From Paraglaciecola sp030730205 (lineage in GTDB: Bacteria; Pseudomonadota; Gammaproteobacteria; Enterobacterales; Alteromonadaceae), in the NCBI RefSeq assembly GCF_052119645.1, contig NZ_JBGQOM010000003.1:310001-374000 (forward strand): DNA of 64,000 bases, given 5' to 3'. Position numbers and translations under genes: made by a program. The notes under the pieces are model-generated. The model worked only from the letters and a program-made list of their open reading frames with translations, searched no databases and was not told the origin of the DNA. Shown piece after piece: positions 18,405 to 26,865 of the stretch (position 1 is the first letter of the stretch; each line of letters starts with the position of its first letter).

Positions 18405-18457
18405 ATGCGGGGCATCCCATGCGGGGCATCCCATGCGGGGCATCCCACGCGGGGCAC
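18405..18457. repeat. 14-bp tandem repeat, 3.8 copies
   Basis: Three perfect head-to-tail copies of ATGCGGGGCATCCC (18405-18418, 18419-18432, 18433-18446) and a fourth partial copy (ACGCGGGGCAC, 18447-18457). Each unit contains ATGC-GGG-GCAT, a small self-complementary stem. It lies in the 232-bp gap between yheV and the AEC transporter gene, whose stops face each other. Copy number is likely to vary by replication slippage. Confidence 0.9.
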
Positions 18458-18566
18458 TTAATTACAACAAAAGTAAGGATCTTTTAGTTTTGAGTAACGC
18501 TGAATACGGGACACTAAAGCGCGTCCGACGGCAATGAATGAAGTATACATTGTCACCTGATTGGTA

Positions 18567-19505
18567 CTAAACCCAACCTATATAACGCAATACAAAAAGC
18601 CCAAAGGTTGAAGTAAACATTGAAAATAGTGTGCTTCCCGCAATAATCGCAGCAGTGAGGTGATAATCACCACCAATCGTTCTAACCATAGGATAGGCAG
18701 CAGCTGCGGTCGGTGCTGCCGTCATTACATATAAAACACCCAGTTCATCACCTCTAATGCCACAATAATATGCAATCACGGTTGCCACTACTGGCAAAAA
18801 AACGATCTTACTACTAATTGCAGCATATAAAAGTTGTGAAGCTCTGAACTCATGCAGTCGAATCGAAGCGCCTACACATAACAAGGCTAAGGGCAAGGTC
18901 ATACGCGCCAGATAATCACCTGTGTCGATGAGCACCTTAGGTAGTTTTATCGAAAGCAAAGCAATAATTATGGCAATAAAAATGGCGATGGCTAAAGGGT
19001 TCTTTAGCACACTCAATAGCACTGTTTTCCCTGAGGGTGCAGCTGACTGATGATAGTACAAGGTCAGGATCGAAAAGATATTGACCGGTATCACTAATGC
19101 CGCGAGATACATTGACGCTAATGGTAGGACTTGTTCTCCAAAGGCATTGGCAGCCAAGGCTAAACCTACAATTGCCATATTACCTCTGCAGGCACCTTGT
19201 ACAAAAGCTCCTCGAGAAAATTGAGTAGGTATATATAAGGCAATGCCATGCATTAAAACAAAAGAGCCAAGCATAAAGAGCCCAGCCACAATAATTAAAA
19301 AAAGTGGAAAATGACTGGTTAAATCAGTGGTAGCAATATTCACGAACAACAAAGCAGGTAAGGTCAAGTTAAAGACTAAGCGCGAACCCACTTGTGCAAA
19401 CTCATCGTTGATCCAGCCTATCCGTTTCAACACCACGCCCAACACAATGATCAAACTAATAGGTAACGTGACATCAATAGCAAAAAATAAAGACTCTACG
19501 ATCAT
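18567..19505 (-). CDS. AEC-family transporter (auxin efflux carrier-like)
   Basis: 312 residues with about ten hydrophobic segments arranged in two halves. Motifs include NLTLPALLFVNIA in the first half and the NMAIVGLALAANAFG stretch, with TLPLALLCVGASI and MTAAPTAAAAYPM in the second, all typical of the AEC/PIN-like carriers. Bacterial members move small carboxylates such as malate; the substrate here is unknown. It occupies the yheV-slyX junction, so it is a lineage-specific insertion into conserved order. Confidence 0.9.
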   Translation of the reverse strand: MIVESLFFAIDVTLPISLIIVLGVVLKRIGWINDEFAQVGSRLVFNLTLPALLFVNIATTDLTSHFPLFLIIVAGLFMLGSFVLMHGIALYIPTQFSRGAFVQGACRGNMAIVGLALAANAFGEQVLPLASMYLAALVIPVNIFSILTLYYHQSAAPSGKTVLLSVLKNPLAIAIFIAIIIALLSIKLPKVLIDTGDYLARMTLPLALLCVGASIRLHEFRASQLLYAAISSKIVFLPVVATVIAYYCGIRGDELGVLYVMTAAPTAAAAYPMVRTIGGDYHLTAAIIAGSTLFSMFTSTFGLFVLRYIGWV

Positions 19506-19577
19506 TTTTGAATGGCCACCTTGGCGGTAAATCTAGCACCTAACAAACTTGGATTATATTTGACAAATATGCCGCAC

Positions 19578-19790
19578 TTAATAATGAGGGGGCGGTGACT
19601 CTTCATGTTCTTCAGCCATATTACTTGGCTCTATAGAACGGACTTTATTTGCCATTTGTTTAAAGGAAAACTGTAAATCTTCCAGCTGCTTTTGCTGTGC
19701 AATGAGGGCCTTATTTAAGCTTTCTATAGTGTCTTCTTGAAAGGCAACTTTCATCTGAAGTTGTTCGATATCATCTATGATTTGTTGCAT
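19578..19790 (-). CDS. slyX: SlyX-family coiled-coil protein
   Basis: 70 residues. One long heptad coiled coil (QQIIDDIEQLQMKVAFQEDT through QLEDL) ends in the family C-terminus ESPPPHY. Function unknown; in E. coli it neighbours fkpA and slyD. It begins 1 bp after the WD40 lipoprotein gene and is translationally coupled to it. Confidence 0.93.
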   Translation of the reverse strand: MQQIIDDIEQLQMKVAFQEDTIESLNKALIAQQKQLEDLQFSFKQMANKVRSIEPSNMAEEHEESPPPHY

Positions 19791-19791
19791 A

Positions 19792-20778
19792 TTAATTACT
19801 CTGTATGGGCCATATTTCTGCTAAACCGCTGCTACTTTCTGAAATCACCCGATTGTCATCCCAAAAACCGACTGCATATACTACAGCGGTTTGCGGCCGA
19901 GTGCCTGCTCTAGGTGTCACCCGCCATGACTTTATTTCATTGCCAGTTTGCACATCCCACAAGTTAAGCCGCCTAGCTGGAGAGCCGGTCAGTAGATATT
20001 TACCGTCTTTTGAGAAAACCGCTGTGCTGAAAATCTTCTGCCGCTCAAAATAATGCAAATAGCTTATAGATTGTCCTGTGCGTAAATCCCAAACTCGTGC
20101 GTCTCGTTTACTATCTGCAGTAAAAGCAAAACGACCTTCGTCATCAAGCGCAACTTTCGTTACCCGGCTAGAATGTTCAAACTTATGGATCACCTGTCCA
20201 CTGCGAGTATCCCAAAGATAAGCGACATAGTCATTACCACCGCTGAGGGCATAAAACCCGTTTGGTGATAAATCAATACTGTTGATTTTTTCGCTATGCC
20301 CCAGGAACTCAAGTCGGCGTCCCGTTTGTGGTTCAAAATACATCACCTTGCCATTACTGCGTCCAACCAATATACCTTGACCTTGGTTAGCAACGGCAAT
20401 ATCTCGAATATTAGACTCGTCAATACGCCAAAAACCTTCAGGCTCTCCATTAGTTAAATTCCATAAAACAAAGGCATCTTGATCCGAGGTAACGGCATAA
20501 GTGTTATCAAAAGCAATATGAATATTCACCACTAAATTGCCTTCTTCGCCTTGGTTCCATCCATAACGCTTTGTATTAGTTTTCAAGTCCCAGACTGAAA
20601 TACCGTTTGAAAGATTAGAAACGATAGCCAATGTTCCATCAGCGGAAATGCTCGCAGCATCAACACCACCATCATCATGATGAAAAGTTTGCTGTGCTTC
20701 ATCGGTTAATTCACCACAAGCCACTAACATCACAATAAGTAACATAAAATAGTAGCGAATTTTGAAAAGATGGCTCAT
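19792..20778 (-). CDS. WD40-repeat beta-propeller lipoprotein
   Basis: 328 residues. The N-terminal hydrophobic segment ends in a lipobox (MLVAC, Cys about 21), so it is predicted to be membrane-anchored. The rest is WD40-like blades, for example LSPNGFYALSGGNDYVAYLWD and AVFSKDGKYLLTGSPARRLN, each ending in L/VWD. It probably serves as a protein-interaction scaffold. It occupies the slyX-fkpA junction and is transcribed with slyX. Partner unknown. Confidence 0.88.
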   Translation of the reverse strand: MSHLFKIRYYFMLLIVMLVACGELTDEAQQTFHHDDGGVDAASISADGTLAIVSNLSNGISVWDLKTNTKRYGWNQGEEGNLVVNIHIAFDNTYAVTSDQDAFVLWNLTNGEPEGFWRIDESNIRDIAVANQGQGILVGRSNGKVMYFEPQTGRRLEFLGHSEKINSIDLSPNGFYALSGGNDYVAYLWDTRSGQVIHKFEHSSRVTKVALDDEGRFAFTADSKRDARVWDLRTGQSISYLHYFERQKIFSTAVFSKDGKYLLTGSPARRLNLWDVQTGNEIKSWRVTPRAGTRPQTAVVYAVGFWDDNRVISESSSGLAEIWPIQSN

Positions 20779-20840
20779 CTATGGGTTTCTCTTTGTTATA
20801 GCTACGTTTAGACTAGGCGTTTACTAACTTGTCCCAGTTT

Positions 20841-20858
20841 ACTTGAGTTAACTCAAGT
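20841..20858. promoter_or_regulatory. Perfect 18-bp palindrome upstream of fkpA
   Basis: ACTTGAGTTAACTCAAGT is a perfect palindrome ending 24 bp before the fkpA ATG, so it overlaps the likely promoter or leader. The same half-sites recur before nfuA (31010-31038) with a wider spacer. It resembles a regulator binding site; the regulator is unknown. Confidence 0.55.
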
Positions 20859-20882
20859 CTTTACATCTATCGGAGAATTATA

Positions 20883-21635
20883 ATGAAAAAGGCGTTAATC
20901 GCTATCTTAATAGGCTCAGCTTTAGGCTTGAGCGCTTGTCAACCTGCTCCAGAACCAGTTGATATGTTAAAAGTCGAAGAGTTAAAACTCGAAACTGACG
21001 AGCAAAAACAAGCTTATGCGATGGGGGCAAGTGTCGGTCAATTTATTGAAAGTAAAATACTGGTTCAAGAAGACTTAGGCGTTGAATATGATAAAACTAT
21101 CATGGCTAAAGGCTTTATTGCTGCAATCCAAGGGCAATCACAGTTAAGCATGGAAGAAATGCAAACCATCACTCAGAGCATTGAAGCCAAAATACGTGAA
21201 AAACAAGCAGAGTCTGCAGCCAAAATCGGCGCTGAAAACATTGCAGCTGGCGAGGTTTTCTTAGCTGAAAATGCCAAACGTGAAGGCGTGATTGTGACCG
21301 ATTCTGGGTTGCAATATGAGGTGCTTGTTGAAGGTGATGGCGTACAGCCAGTAGCAGCAGATACAGTTAAAGTGCATTACCGGGGCACACTGTTAGATGG
21401 CACTGAGTTTGATTCATCATACGCGCGTAATGAACCTGCAGTATTCCCTTTATCTAGAGTAATCAGTGGGTGGACTGAAGGCGTGCAGTTAATGAAAGTT
21501 GGCTCTAAGTTCAAGTTCTACATTCCGTCCGAACTGGCTTACGGTAACCGTAGCACCGGTAAAATAACAAGTAACTCAACCCTCATTTTTGAAGTTGAAC
21601 TACTTGAAGTGACACCGGCAGAAGCCACAGAATAA
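20883..21635 (+). CDS. fkpA: FKBP-type peptidyl-prolyl isomerase, FkpA-like
   Basis: 250 residues: an N-terminal dimerisation domain (about 30-130, KQAYAMGASVGQF) and a C-terminal FKBP domain (about 150-245, VKVHYRGTLLDGTEFDSSY, PLSRVISGWTEGVQLM, IPSELAYGNR). E. coli FkpA is a soluble periplasmic chaperone, but here the signal peptide ends LGLSAC-Q, a good lipobox, so this version is likely lipid-anchored. GGAG precedes the ATG. A strong terminator follows. Confidence 0.93.
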   Translation: MKKALIAILIGSALGLSACQPAPEPVDMLKVEELKLETDEQKQAYAMGASVGQFIESKILVQEDLGVEYDKTIMAKGFIAAIQGQSQLSMEEMQTITQSIEAKIREKQAESAAKIGAENIAAGEVFLAENAKREGVIVTDSGLQYEVLVEGDGVQPVAADTVKVHYRGTLLDGTEFDSSYARNEPAVFPLSRVISGWTEGVQLMKVGSKFKFYIPSELAYGNRSTGKITSNSTLIFEVELLEVTPAEATE

Positions 21636-21654
21636 ACCAAAACAAAATTCATAA

Positions 21655-21685
21655 AAAAAGCCGAATTTTTTACATTCGGCTTTTT
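21655..21685. terminator. Intrinsic terminator after fkpA
   Basis: A 12-bp perfect stem, AAAAAGCCGAAT (21655-21666) and ATTCGGCTTTTT (21674-21685), with a 7-nt loop. The T-run at its end makes it a rho-independent terminator for fkpA, 20 bp past the stop. Confidence 0.93.
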
Positions 21686-22183
21686 GTTGAGTCAACCAGC
21701 TTATTTCCATGCTGAACCTTATTCCCTCGTTGCTGTTACCCTTCAAAAGGGTCGATTAGCCCAGACCTAACTGGGTGAAAATAACAATTTGTCTGTAAAA
21801 CAATGAAAAACGATTCAACTTACCTCTTTGTATTGTCATTATTGCCAAAATGAATACGTTTGGTGCTTCAGAAAATTAAGTTAAAATCCACAGCGTTTTG
21901 ACGGCAAATTTTCAAAACGAAGGCCTACGCAAAATCAGGTACTGTTTTTTAATACCCAGCATTTTGCTTAAATAAAGCATAGTAGAAAATATAAACTTAG
22001 CTGCAATTAGTCTATTTATTTTAGTAATAAATGGTGATTAAAAGTTGGTTTTTAATAGCGCTTTTTGTTCCAATATACTTTCATAATGACGTGAAAATGC
22101 ATTACCGGTGCAAGTGCTGCTTGCTTAGTTTGCTATGCGAGTCAAAATGAGCTTCTTCGATTTACATATAATTAGGTTCAGGC
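21686..22183. other. Long AT-rich gap between fkpA terminator and greB
   Basis: About 500 bp without a credible gene, RNA gene or repeat. It must contain the greB promoter; several AT-rich stretches near 21970-22090 could serve, but none stands out. A short self-complementary stretch (AAAAGGGTCGATTAGCCC, about 21746-21763) is weak. Confidence 0.5.
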
Positions 22184-22669
22184 TTGAAAACAAAATTAAT
22201 TACTCCTGAAGGCTATAAAAAGCTCAAAGATGAACATGACGAACTCTGGTATAACCAACGTCCTGAAATTACTAAAATTGTCACGTGGGCAGCGAGCTTA
22301 GGGGATCGTAGCGAAAACGCAGATTATCAATACAACAAACGCAAGTTACGAGAAATTGACCGACGAGTTCGCTATCTAAGAAAGTTACTGCCTGACTTAC
22401 AGGTTGTCAGTTACTCGAAACAACAAGAAGGCAAGGTATTCTTTGGCGCCTTGGTTGAGATAGAAAACGCTGCAGGTGAAAAAAAGCAATTTCGTATTGT
22501 GGGCCCTGACGAAATTTACGGAGACTCAAAGGGCTTCATTTCTATTGATTCCCCCATGGCCCGAGCACTTTTAAAAAAACAAGTTGACGATAGTGCTGTG
22601 GTTAATACCCCCTCTGGTGAGAAAGAATGGTATATCAACGCTATCCGATACCCTTTACCATTTGAATAA
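22184..22669 (+). CDS. greB: Transcript cleavage factor GreB
   Basis: 161 residues, nearly collinear with E. coli GreB. It has the coiled-coil tip with acidic residues (VTWAASLGDRSENADYQYNK) and the C-terminal domain (GKVFFGALVEIENA, ISIDSPMARALLKK, VVNTPSGEKEWY). It stimulates cleavage of backtracked RNA by RNA polymerase. The start is TTG (MKTKLITPEGYKKLK), fixed by homology. Confidence 0.95.
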   Translation: MKTKLITPEGYKKLKDEHDELWYNQRPEITKIVTWAASLGDRSENADYQYNKRKLREIDRRVRYLRKLLPDLQVVSYSKQQEGKVFFGALVEIENAAGEKKQFRIVGPDEIYGDSKGFISIDSPMARALLKKQVDDSAVVNTPSGEKEWYINAIRYPLPFE

Positions 22670-22706
22670 CAACATACTGGATTGGATTCTTTTCACAGCA
22701 AACAAA

Positions 22707-22977
22707 CTAGGGCGTGTTGACCTTTGGTGTGTGTTTTTGCAGCGGGTTGTGCGGTATTTATACAATAAAGCACGAGCGCGGTGTAGTTATTCTACATGAG
22801 CGAGTGATGAAGCAGTAGAAATGCTGCACAAACGCTGCCCGAAGGGTTCAACCCAAAGCGTTTTGCTCTTTGTTGCCGGATTTTGACTTAGCCCACTAGG
22901 CCTGTAATCCGTCGTCGCGATCAAAACACTTTGGATTTGAACAAAATTCATACACCAAAGGTCAACACGCCCTAGTA
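22707..22977. mobile_element. MITE-like element with 25-bp perfect terminal inverted repeats
   Basis: The left end (22707-22731) and the reverse complement of the right end (22953-22977) are identical over 25 bases, with core GGCGTGTTGACCTTTGG. CTAG occurs directly at both outer ends (22708-22711 and 22973-22976), a possible 4-bp target duplication. The interior (about 220 bp) has no open frame for a transposase. It also contains a stem AAACGCT/AGCGTTT (about 22831-22864). Size, perfect ends and position between greB and tex fit a non-autonomous transposable element. Confidence 0.85.
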
Positions 22978-23058
22978 TTAGCTGTTTTCTTTTAGTTTAG
23001 CTGGAAATTGGGCGTGCTCATCCCTATATATGCACTTGGAAAAAATTAAGGTAAATAC

Positions 23059-25389
23059 ATGATAATTGAAAAAATTGCGCAAGAACTGCAAGTTAAAGCA
23101 GAACAAGTCAAAGCGGCGGTCAATTTGCTTGATGAGGGCTCGACCGTCCCTTTTATTGCGCGCTATCGTAAAGAAGCTACAGCCGGTTTAGACGATGCTC
23201 AATTGCGCACCTTAGAACAAAGGCTCACGTACTTGCGTGATTTAGAAGACCGTCGTGCCGTGATTATCAAATCAATTACTGAGCAGGGCAAGATGGAAGA
23301 TGCCTTACTAAAAAGTCTAAGGCTTGCTGAAAACAAAACTGAACTAGAAGATATCTATTTACCCTTCAAACCGAAAAGGCGTACCAAGGGCCAAATTGCA
23401 ATTGAAGCAGGCTTAGAGCCTTTGGCTAATTCTCTTTTTGATGATCGTAGTCAAAATCCAGAGTCAGTGGCACAGGCTTATGTCAATCCAACTTTCTCGA
23501 TCGCAGACGAAAAAGCCGCGCTAGAGGGAGCAAAATACATTTTGATGGAACGGTTTGCTGAAGATGCCAGTTTGTTGCAAAAAATCCGTCAATACCTGAC
23601 TAAAAATGCTCATATCAAAAGCCAAATAGTCAAAGGTAAAGAGCAAGATGGCAGCAAATACAGTGATTACTTTTCTCACTCAGAACTGCTTATTAATACG
23701 CCTTCACATCGTGCATTAGCAATGTTCAGAGGCCGCAATGAAGGTATATTGCAAGTCAACTTAGACGCAGACCCGCAAAAAGAAGAAGGGCAGAAAAGCT
23801 CTTATTGCGAGCAAATTATTGCTGACTATTTGGGCCTAAAATTTAACGGATTAGCAAGTGATGCCTGGTTTGCTAGCGTTGTGCAGTGGACATGGCGGGT
23901 AAAAATCATGTTGCACATGGAAAATGAATTGTTTGGCACCTTACGTGAAAAAGCCGAACACGATGCCATCAGCGTATTTGCTAAAAACCTAAATGATTTA
24001 TTAATGGCTGCTCCAGCAGGCGCCAAAATAACCATGGGGCTCGATCCCGGCCTAAGAACCGGGGTGAAAGTAGCTATTGTTGATGAAACAGGCAAAGTGT
24101 TGGCTACTAGCACCATATTTCCTCACGTACCACAAAACCAATGGGATAAATCTTTACGTACCTTGGCGGTTTTGTGTCAACAACACAAAGTGAAATTAAT
24201 CAGCATTGGTAACGGTACTGGTTCTAGAGAAACCGATAAACTCGTTGCTGAAATGATAAAAGCCCACCCAGAACTTGGGGTTAGCAAAATAGTTGTTAGT
24301 GAAGCAGGTGCATCAGTATATTCAGCTTCAGAACTGGCCTCTAATGAACTACCTGGTTTAGACGTTTCATTGCGCGGTGCAGTATCAATTGCCAGACGTT
24401 TACAAGATCCGTTGGCAGAACTCGTAAAAATCGAACCCAAAGCTATAGGTGTTGGTCAATATCAACATGATGTCAGCCAGAGCAACTTAGGTAAGTCGCT
24501 AAATACTGTTATTGAAGACTGTGTAAATGCGGTGGGTGTTGATGTCAATACTGCTTCTATCGCGTTGTTAAGCCATGTATCTGGTTTGAATAAAACGTTA
24601 GCAAATAACATTGTGCAGTTTCGTGACAAAAATGGCGCCTTTCAAACCAGAAAGAGTTTGTTAGATGTTGAGCGTCTTGGGCCAAAAGCCTATGAGCAAG
24701 CGGCGGGCTTTTTACGGATTATGAATGGTTCTGATCCCTTAGATGCTTCGGCTGTGCATCCTGAAGCCTATCCCATTGTGCAAAATATCGTGCAACGTTC
24801 TGCCGTAGCCGTAAACGATATTGTTGGTAATGCCGCACTGCTCAGAATGCTCAAGCCAGAAGAGTTTGTTACTGACAAATTTGGTCTACCCACGGTCACC
24901 GATATAATTAGCGAATTAACTAAACCAGGACGAGACCCTCGTCCTGAATTTAAAACAGCTAACTTTAATGAAAACGTGCACTCATTAAGCGATTTAACAG
25001 TGGGTATGGTGTTAGAGGGCGTGGTAAGTAATGTGGCTAACTTTGGCGCTTTTGTCGACGTTGGCGTACATCAAGACGGTTTAGTCCATATCAGCGCAAT
25101 GACGAATAAATTCATCTCAGATCCAAGAGAAATTGTTAAAGCTGGCGACATTGTTAAAGTCAAAGTGATGGAAGTCGACGTAGCGAGAAAACGCGTCTCT
25201 TTTACGATGCGTTTGGATGATATCCCCAATCAAACCCCTCCTTCGAAAGAGCAGCAAAGACCAATGGGTAAAAAAGAAGGTCAAGGGAAAAGGCCTGGCC
25301 AACAGCAGCAATCTCGCCAACAGGCACCAGCTAACCCATTAATGGGAAATGCTTTTGCTGATGCCTTTGCTAAAGCAAAGAAAAAATAA
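23059..25389 (+). CDS. tex: RNA-binding transcription factor Tex (YhgF)
   Basis: 776 residues in the Tex architecture. The helical N-terminal domain has STVPFIARYRKEATAGLDD at about 28-46. A YqgF-like RNase fold follows (LDPGLRTGVKVAIVD at about 331). Helix-hairpin-helix motifs (about 490-560) contain VGVDVNTASIALLSHVSGLN. The C-terminal S1 domain (about 645-720) has GMVLEGVVSNVANFGAFVDV. A Gln-rich basic tail ends the protein. Tex is a nucleic-acid-binding factor of the transcription machinery. Followed by a strong terminator. Confidence 0.95.
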   Translation: MIIEKIAQELQVKAEQVKAAVNLLDEGSTVPFIARYRKEATAGLDDAQLRTLEQRLTYLRDLEDRRAVIIKSITEQGKMEDALLKSLRLAENKTELEDIYLPFKPKRRTKGQIAIEAGLEPLANSLFDDRSQNPESVAQAYVNPTFSIADEKAALEGAKYILMERFAEDASLLQKIRQYLTKNAHIKSQIVKGKEQDGSKYSDYFSHSELLINTPSHRALAMFRGRNEGILQVNLDADPQKEEGQKSSYCEQIIADYLGLKFNGLASDAWFASVVQWTWRVKIMLHMENELFGTLREKAEHDAISVFAKNLNDLLMAAPAGAKITMGLDPGLRTGVKVAIVDETGKVLATSTIFPHVPQNQWDKSLRTLAVLCQQHKVKLISIGNGTGSRETDKLVAEMIKAHPELGVSKIVVSEAGASVYSASELASNELPGLDVSLRGAVSIARRLQDPLAELVKIEPKAIGVGQYQHDVSQSNLGKSLNTVIEDCVNAVGVDVNTASIALLSHVSGLNKTLANNIVQFRDKNGAFQTRKSLLDVERLGPKAYEQAAGFLRIMNGSDPLDASAVHPEAYPIVQNIVQRSAVAVNDIVGNAALLRMLKPEEFVTDKFGLPTVTDIISELTKPGRDPRPEFKTANFNENVHSLSDLTVGMVLEGVVSNVANFGAFVDVGVHQDGLVHISAMTNKFISDPREIVKAGDIVKVKVMEVDVARKRVSFTMRLDDIPNQTPPSKEQQRPMGKKEGQGKRPGQQQQSRQQAPANPLMGNAFADAFAKAKKK

Positions 25390-25415
25390 GTCTTGATAGT
25401 TTAAGCTAGGATACA

Positions 25416-25442
25416 AAAACGCCCAATGAACATGGGCGTTTT
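25416..25442. terminator. Bidirectional intrinsic terminator between tex and the convergent gene
   Basis: A 10-bp perfect stem, AAAACGCCCA (25416-25425) and TGGGCGTTTT (25433-25442), with a 7-nt loop. T-runs form on both strands, so it can end transcription of tex and of the minus-strand gene ending at 25465. Confidence 0.93.
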
Positions 25443-25464
25443 GTCGATAAAAATATATTCAGCT

Positions 25465-26451
25465 TCAGGCTATTTGCCTAAAACCTTGCTCTTTAGGCAT
25501 CGTTGCTTGCTGATAAAAACTATCAATCACGGCTAGGCGACGTACCATTTTCTCATCACGATTAGCATAGGCCAATGTCGCTTGTTCAGCTAAGGCTATA
25601 TCTTCTTCAACAGATGTATTACTCAGTTCCTCACTGCCTTTTTCAAGAGAGCGAGTAGGAGCACTAATATCGATACCCTTAGCCGTTTCGTCCAACGTTG
25701 GCGGCTGAGTAGTGGCTTTTTGTGCACTCTCACTTGAAATAGTCGATTGCGCAGTAATACCTTGATTTTGTTCAAGTACTGGCTTGGCTTGCTCGGCTTT
25801 TTCTTTCGCTATCTCATTACGTGCTTCAACGGATTTTTGGGTGGCTTCAGCAGCGACCCGTAAATCTTGTGGTGAGGGTTCTGTGGGTGCCAGTGCCGCA
25901 GCCTTAATTTGTTGCATCTTACGCACTGTTTCTTCGGGAGTTGAACCCTCAGAAATATTAATCGACACCTCACCATCAACCGCATATTGACGACCATCAG
26001 GGCCCGTTTGATACTCATATTTAGGCGAATCAGCATGTTGACCACCCATGGCGGCGTGAGCCTGCTCATGCGCTTTGACTTCAAGATCTCGTTGTTTTAA
26101 TTCTTGAATTTGCTTGTCTTCGGCTTGCTGCTGTTCCCTTTGACGGCTTTCGGCATCCTCACGACCTGCACTTTCGTCACTGCCATTATCTTTGTTTTGT
26201 CCCGCTTGCTGACCATCAAAGACCTGACTTTGCGCCAGCTGGGGTTTTTCATATGTTAAGGGCCCAGGAGCCTGCCCAGGGGTTCTAGCACGATCAAACT
26301 CAGAACCAAGGCCTTTCTCTGCACTGCTTCCTTCACTTTGCGTAGACGCAGGTATTGTGTCTTTGAGTGTGTTGTCTCTGCGTGCTGCTTCGTTATTAAC
26401 AGTACCGGTATTAAAGGTAATGGTGGTGGGAATGGGTGGGAAGATATTCAT
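25465..26451 (-). CDS. Putative metalloprotease, SprA-related/CJM1_0395 family
   Basis: 328 residues. A low-complexity Gln/Glu-rich N-terminal half precedes a conserved core with EVKAHEQAHAAMGG (about 127-140), a possible HExxH-like zinc motif, then YEYQTGPDGRQYAVDGEVSI and a Lys/Glu-rich helix. These features match the SprA-related family; proteolysis is unproven. It has no signal peptide. Co-directional with the small flagellar-like gene 18 bp upstream. Confidence 0.75.
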   Translation of the reverse strand: MNIFPPIPTTITFNTGTVNNEAARRDNTLKDTIPASTQSEGSSAEKGLGSEFDRARTPGQAPGPLTYEKPQLAQSQVFDGQQAGQNKDNGSDESAGREDAESRQREQQQAEDKQIQELKQRDLEVKAHEQAHAAMGGQHADSPKYEYQTGPDGRQYAVDGEVSINISEGSTPEETVRKMQQIKAAALAPTEPSPQDLRVAAEATQKSVEARNEIAKEKAEQAKPVLEQNQGITAQSTISSESAQKATTQPPTLDETAKGIDISAPTRSLEKGSEELSNTSVEEDIALAEQATLAYANRDEKMVRRLAVIDSFYQQATMPKEQGFRQIA

Positions 26452-26469
26452 CGTTAATGACGACTAAAT

Positions 26470-26805
26470 TTAAGCCAGAATATCAAGGATAGTGCCAATT
26501 GAATCATTGGCCGTATCGAGCACTTTGGCAGACGCTTGTGCATTAATACTATTGACCGATAAGCCAACCAACTCAGAGCTTATTCCACCGGCTATAGGGG
26601 GTAGAGTTTGCTTTATGGTGCCAAGCTGAGTTTTGACTGCATTAGCTAAAAATTCTTGGGGGCTTTGAGATGACTGAGACTGAGATTGGGTAGACAATTG
26701 AGCGATGTTCAAGGCATTTTGTGAGAGACCAGCAGACGCACGCGATAAACCAAGCTGGCCATTCACGATCGCGGCATTTACATTACTACTGAAATTAACA
26801 GACAT
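26470..26805 (-). CDS. Small protein of unknown function with flagellar-axial-like C-terminus
   Basis: 111 residues. The C-terminal helix SINAQASAKVLDTANDSIGT followed by ILDILA resembles the terminal helix of flagellar rod/hook proteins (NxxAxxKVxxTxxxMxGxLLD), and the first 50 residues (MSVNFSSNVNAAIVNGQ...) are polar and Ser/Gln-rich. No firm family assigned. It shares a transcript with the HEQAH protein downstream, so the two may act together at a surface structure. That is inference. Confidence 0.6.
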   Translation of the reverse strand: MSVNFSSNVNAAIVNGQLGLSRASAGLSQNALNIAQLSTQSQSQSSQSPQEFLANAVKTQLGTIKQTLPPIAGGISSELVGLSVNSINAQASAKVLDTANDSIGTILDILA

Positions 26806-26865
26806 CTTTGTGGCCCCCCAGCCTCATGCGACTAATTATTAACCATTTCGCGCTTTTTGCAAAGC

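Noticed and set aside
18405..18457. CRISPR-like repeat array
   Set aside because: Units are 14 bp and directly adjacent, with no spacers and no cas genes.
20841..20858. SoxR box before fkpA
   Set aside because: The half-sites are CTTGAG then CTCAAG, the reverse of the CTCAAG/CTTGAG order of the known SoxR operator, and no MerR-type promoter spacing was recognised.
22732..22952. Transposase remnant inside the MITE-like element
   Set aside because: No open frame of useful length or recognisable transposase motif on either strand.
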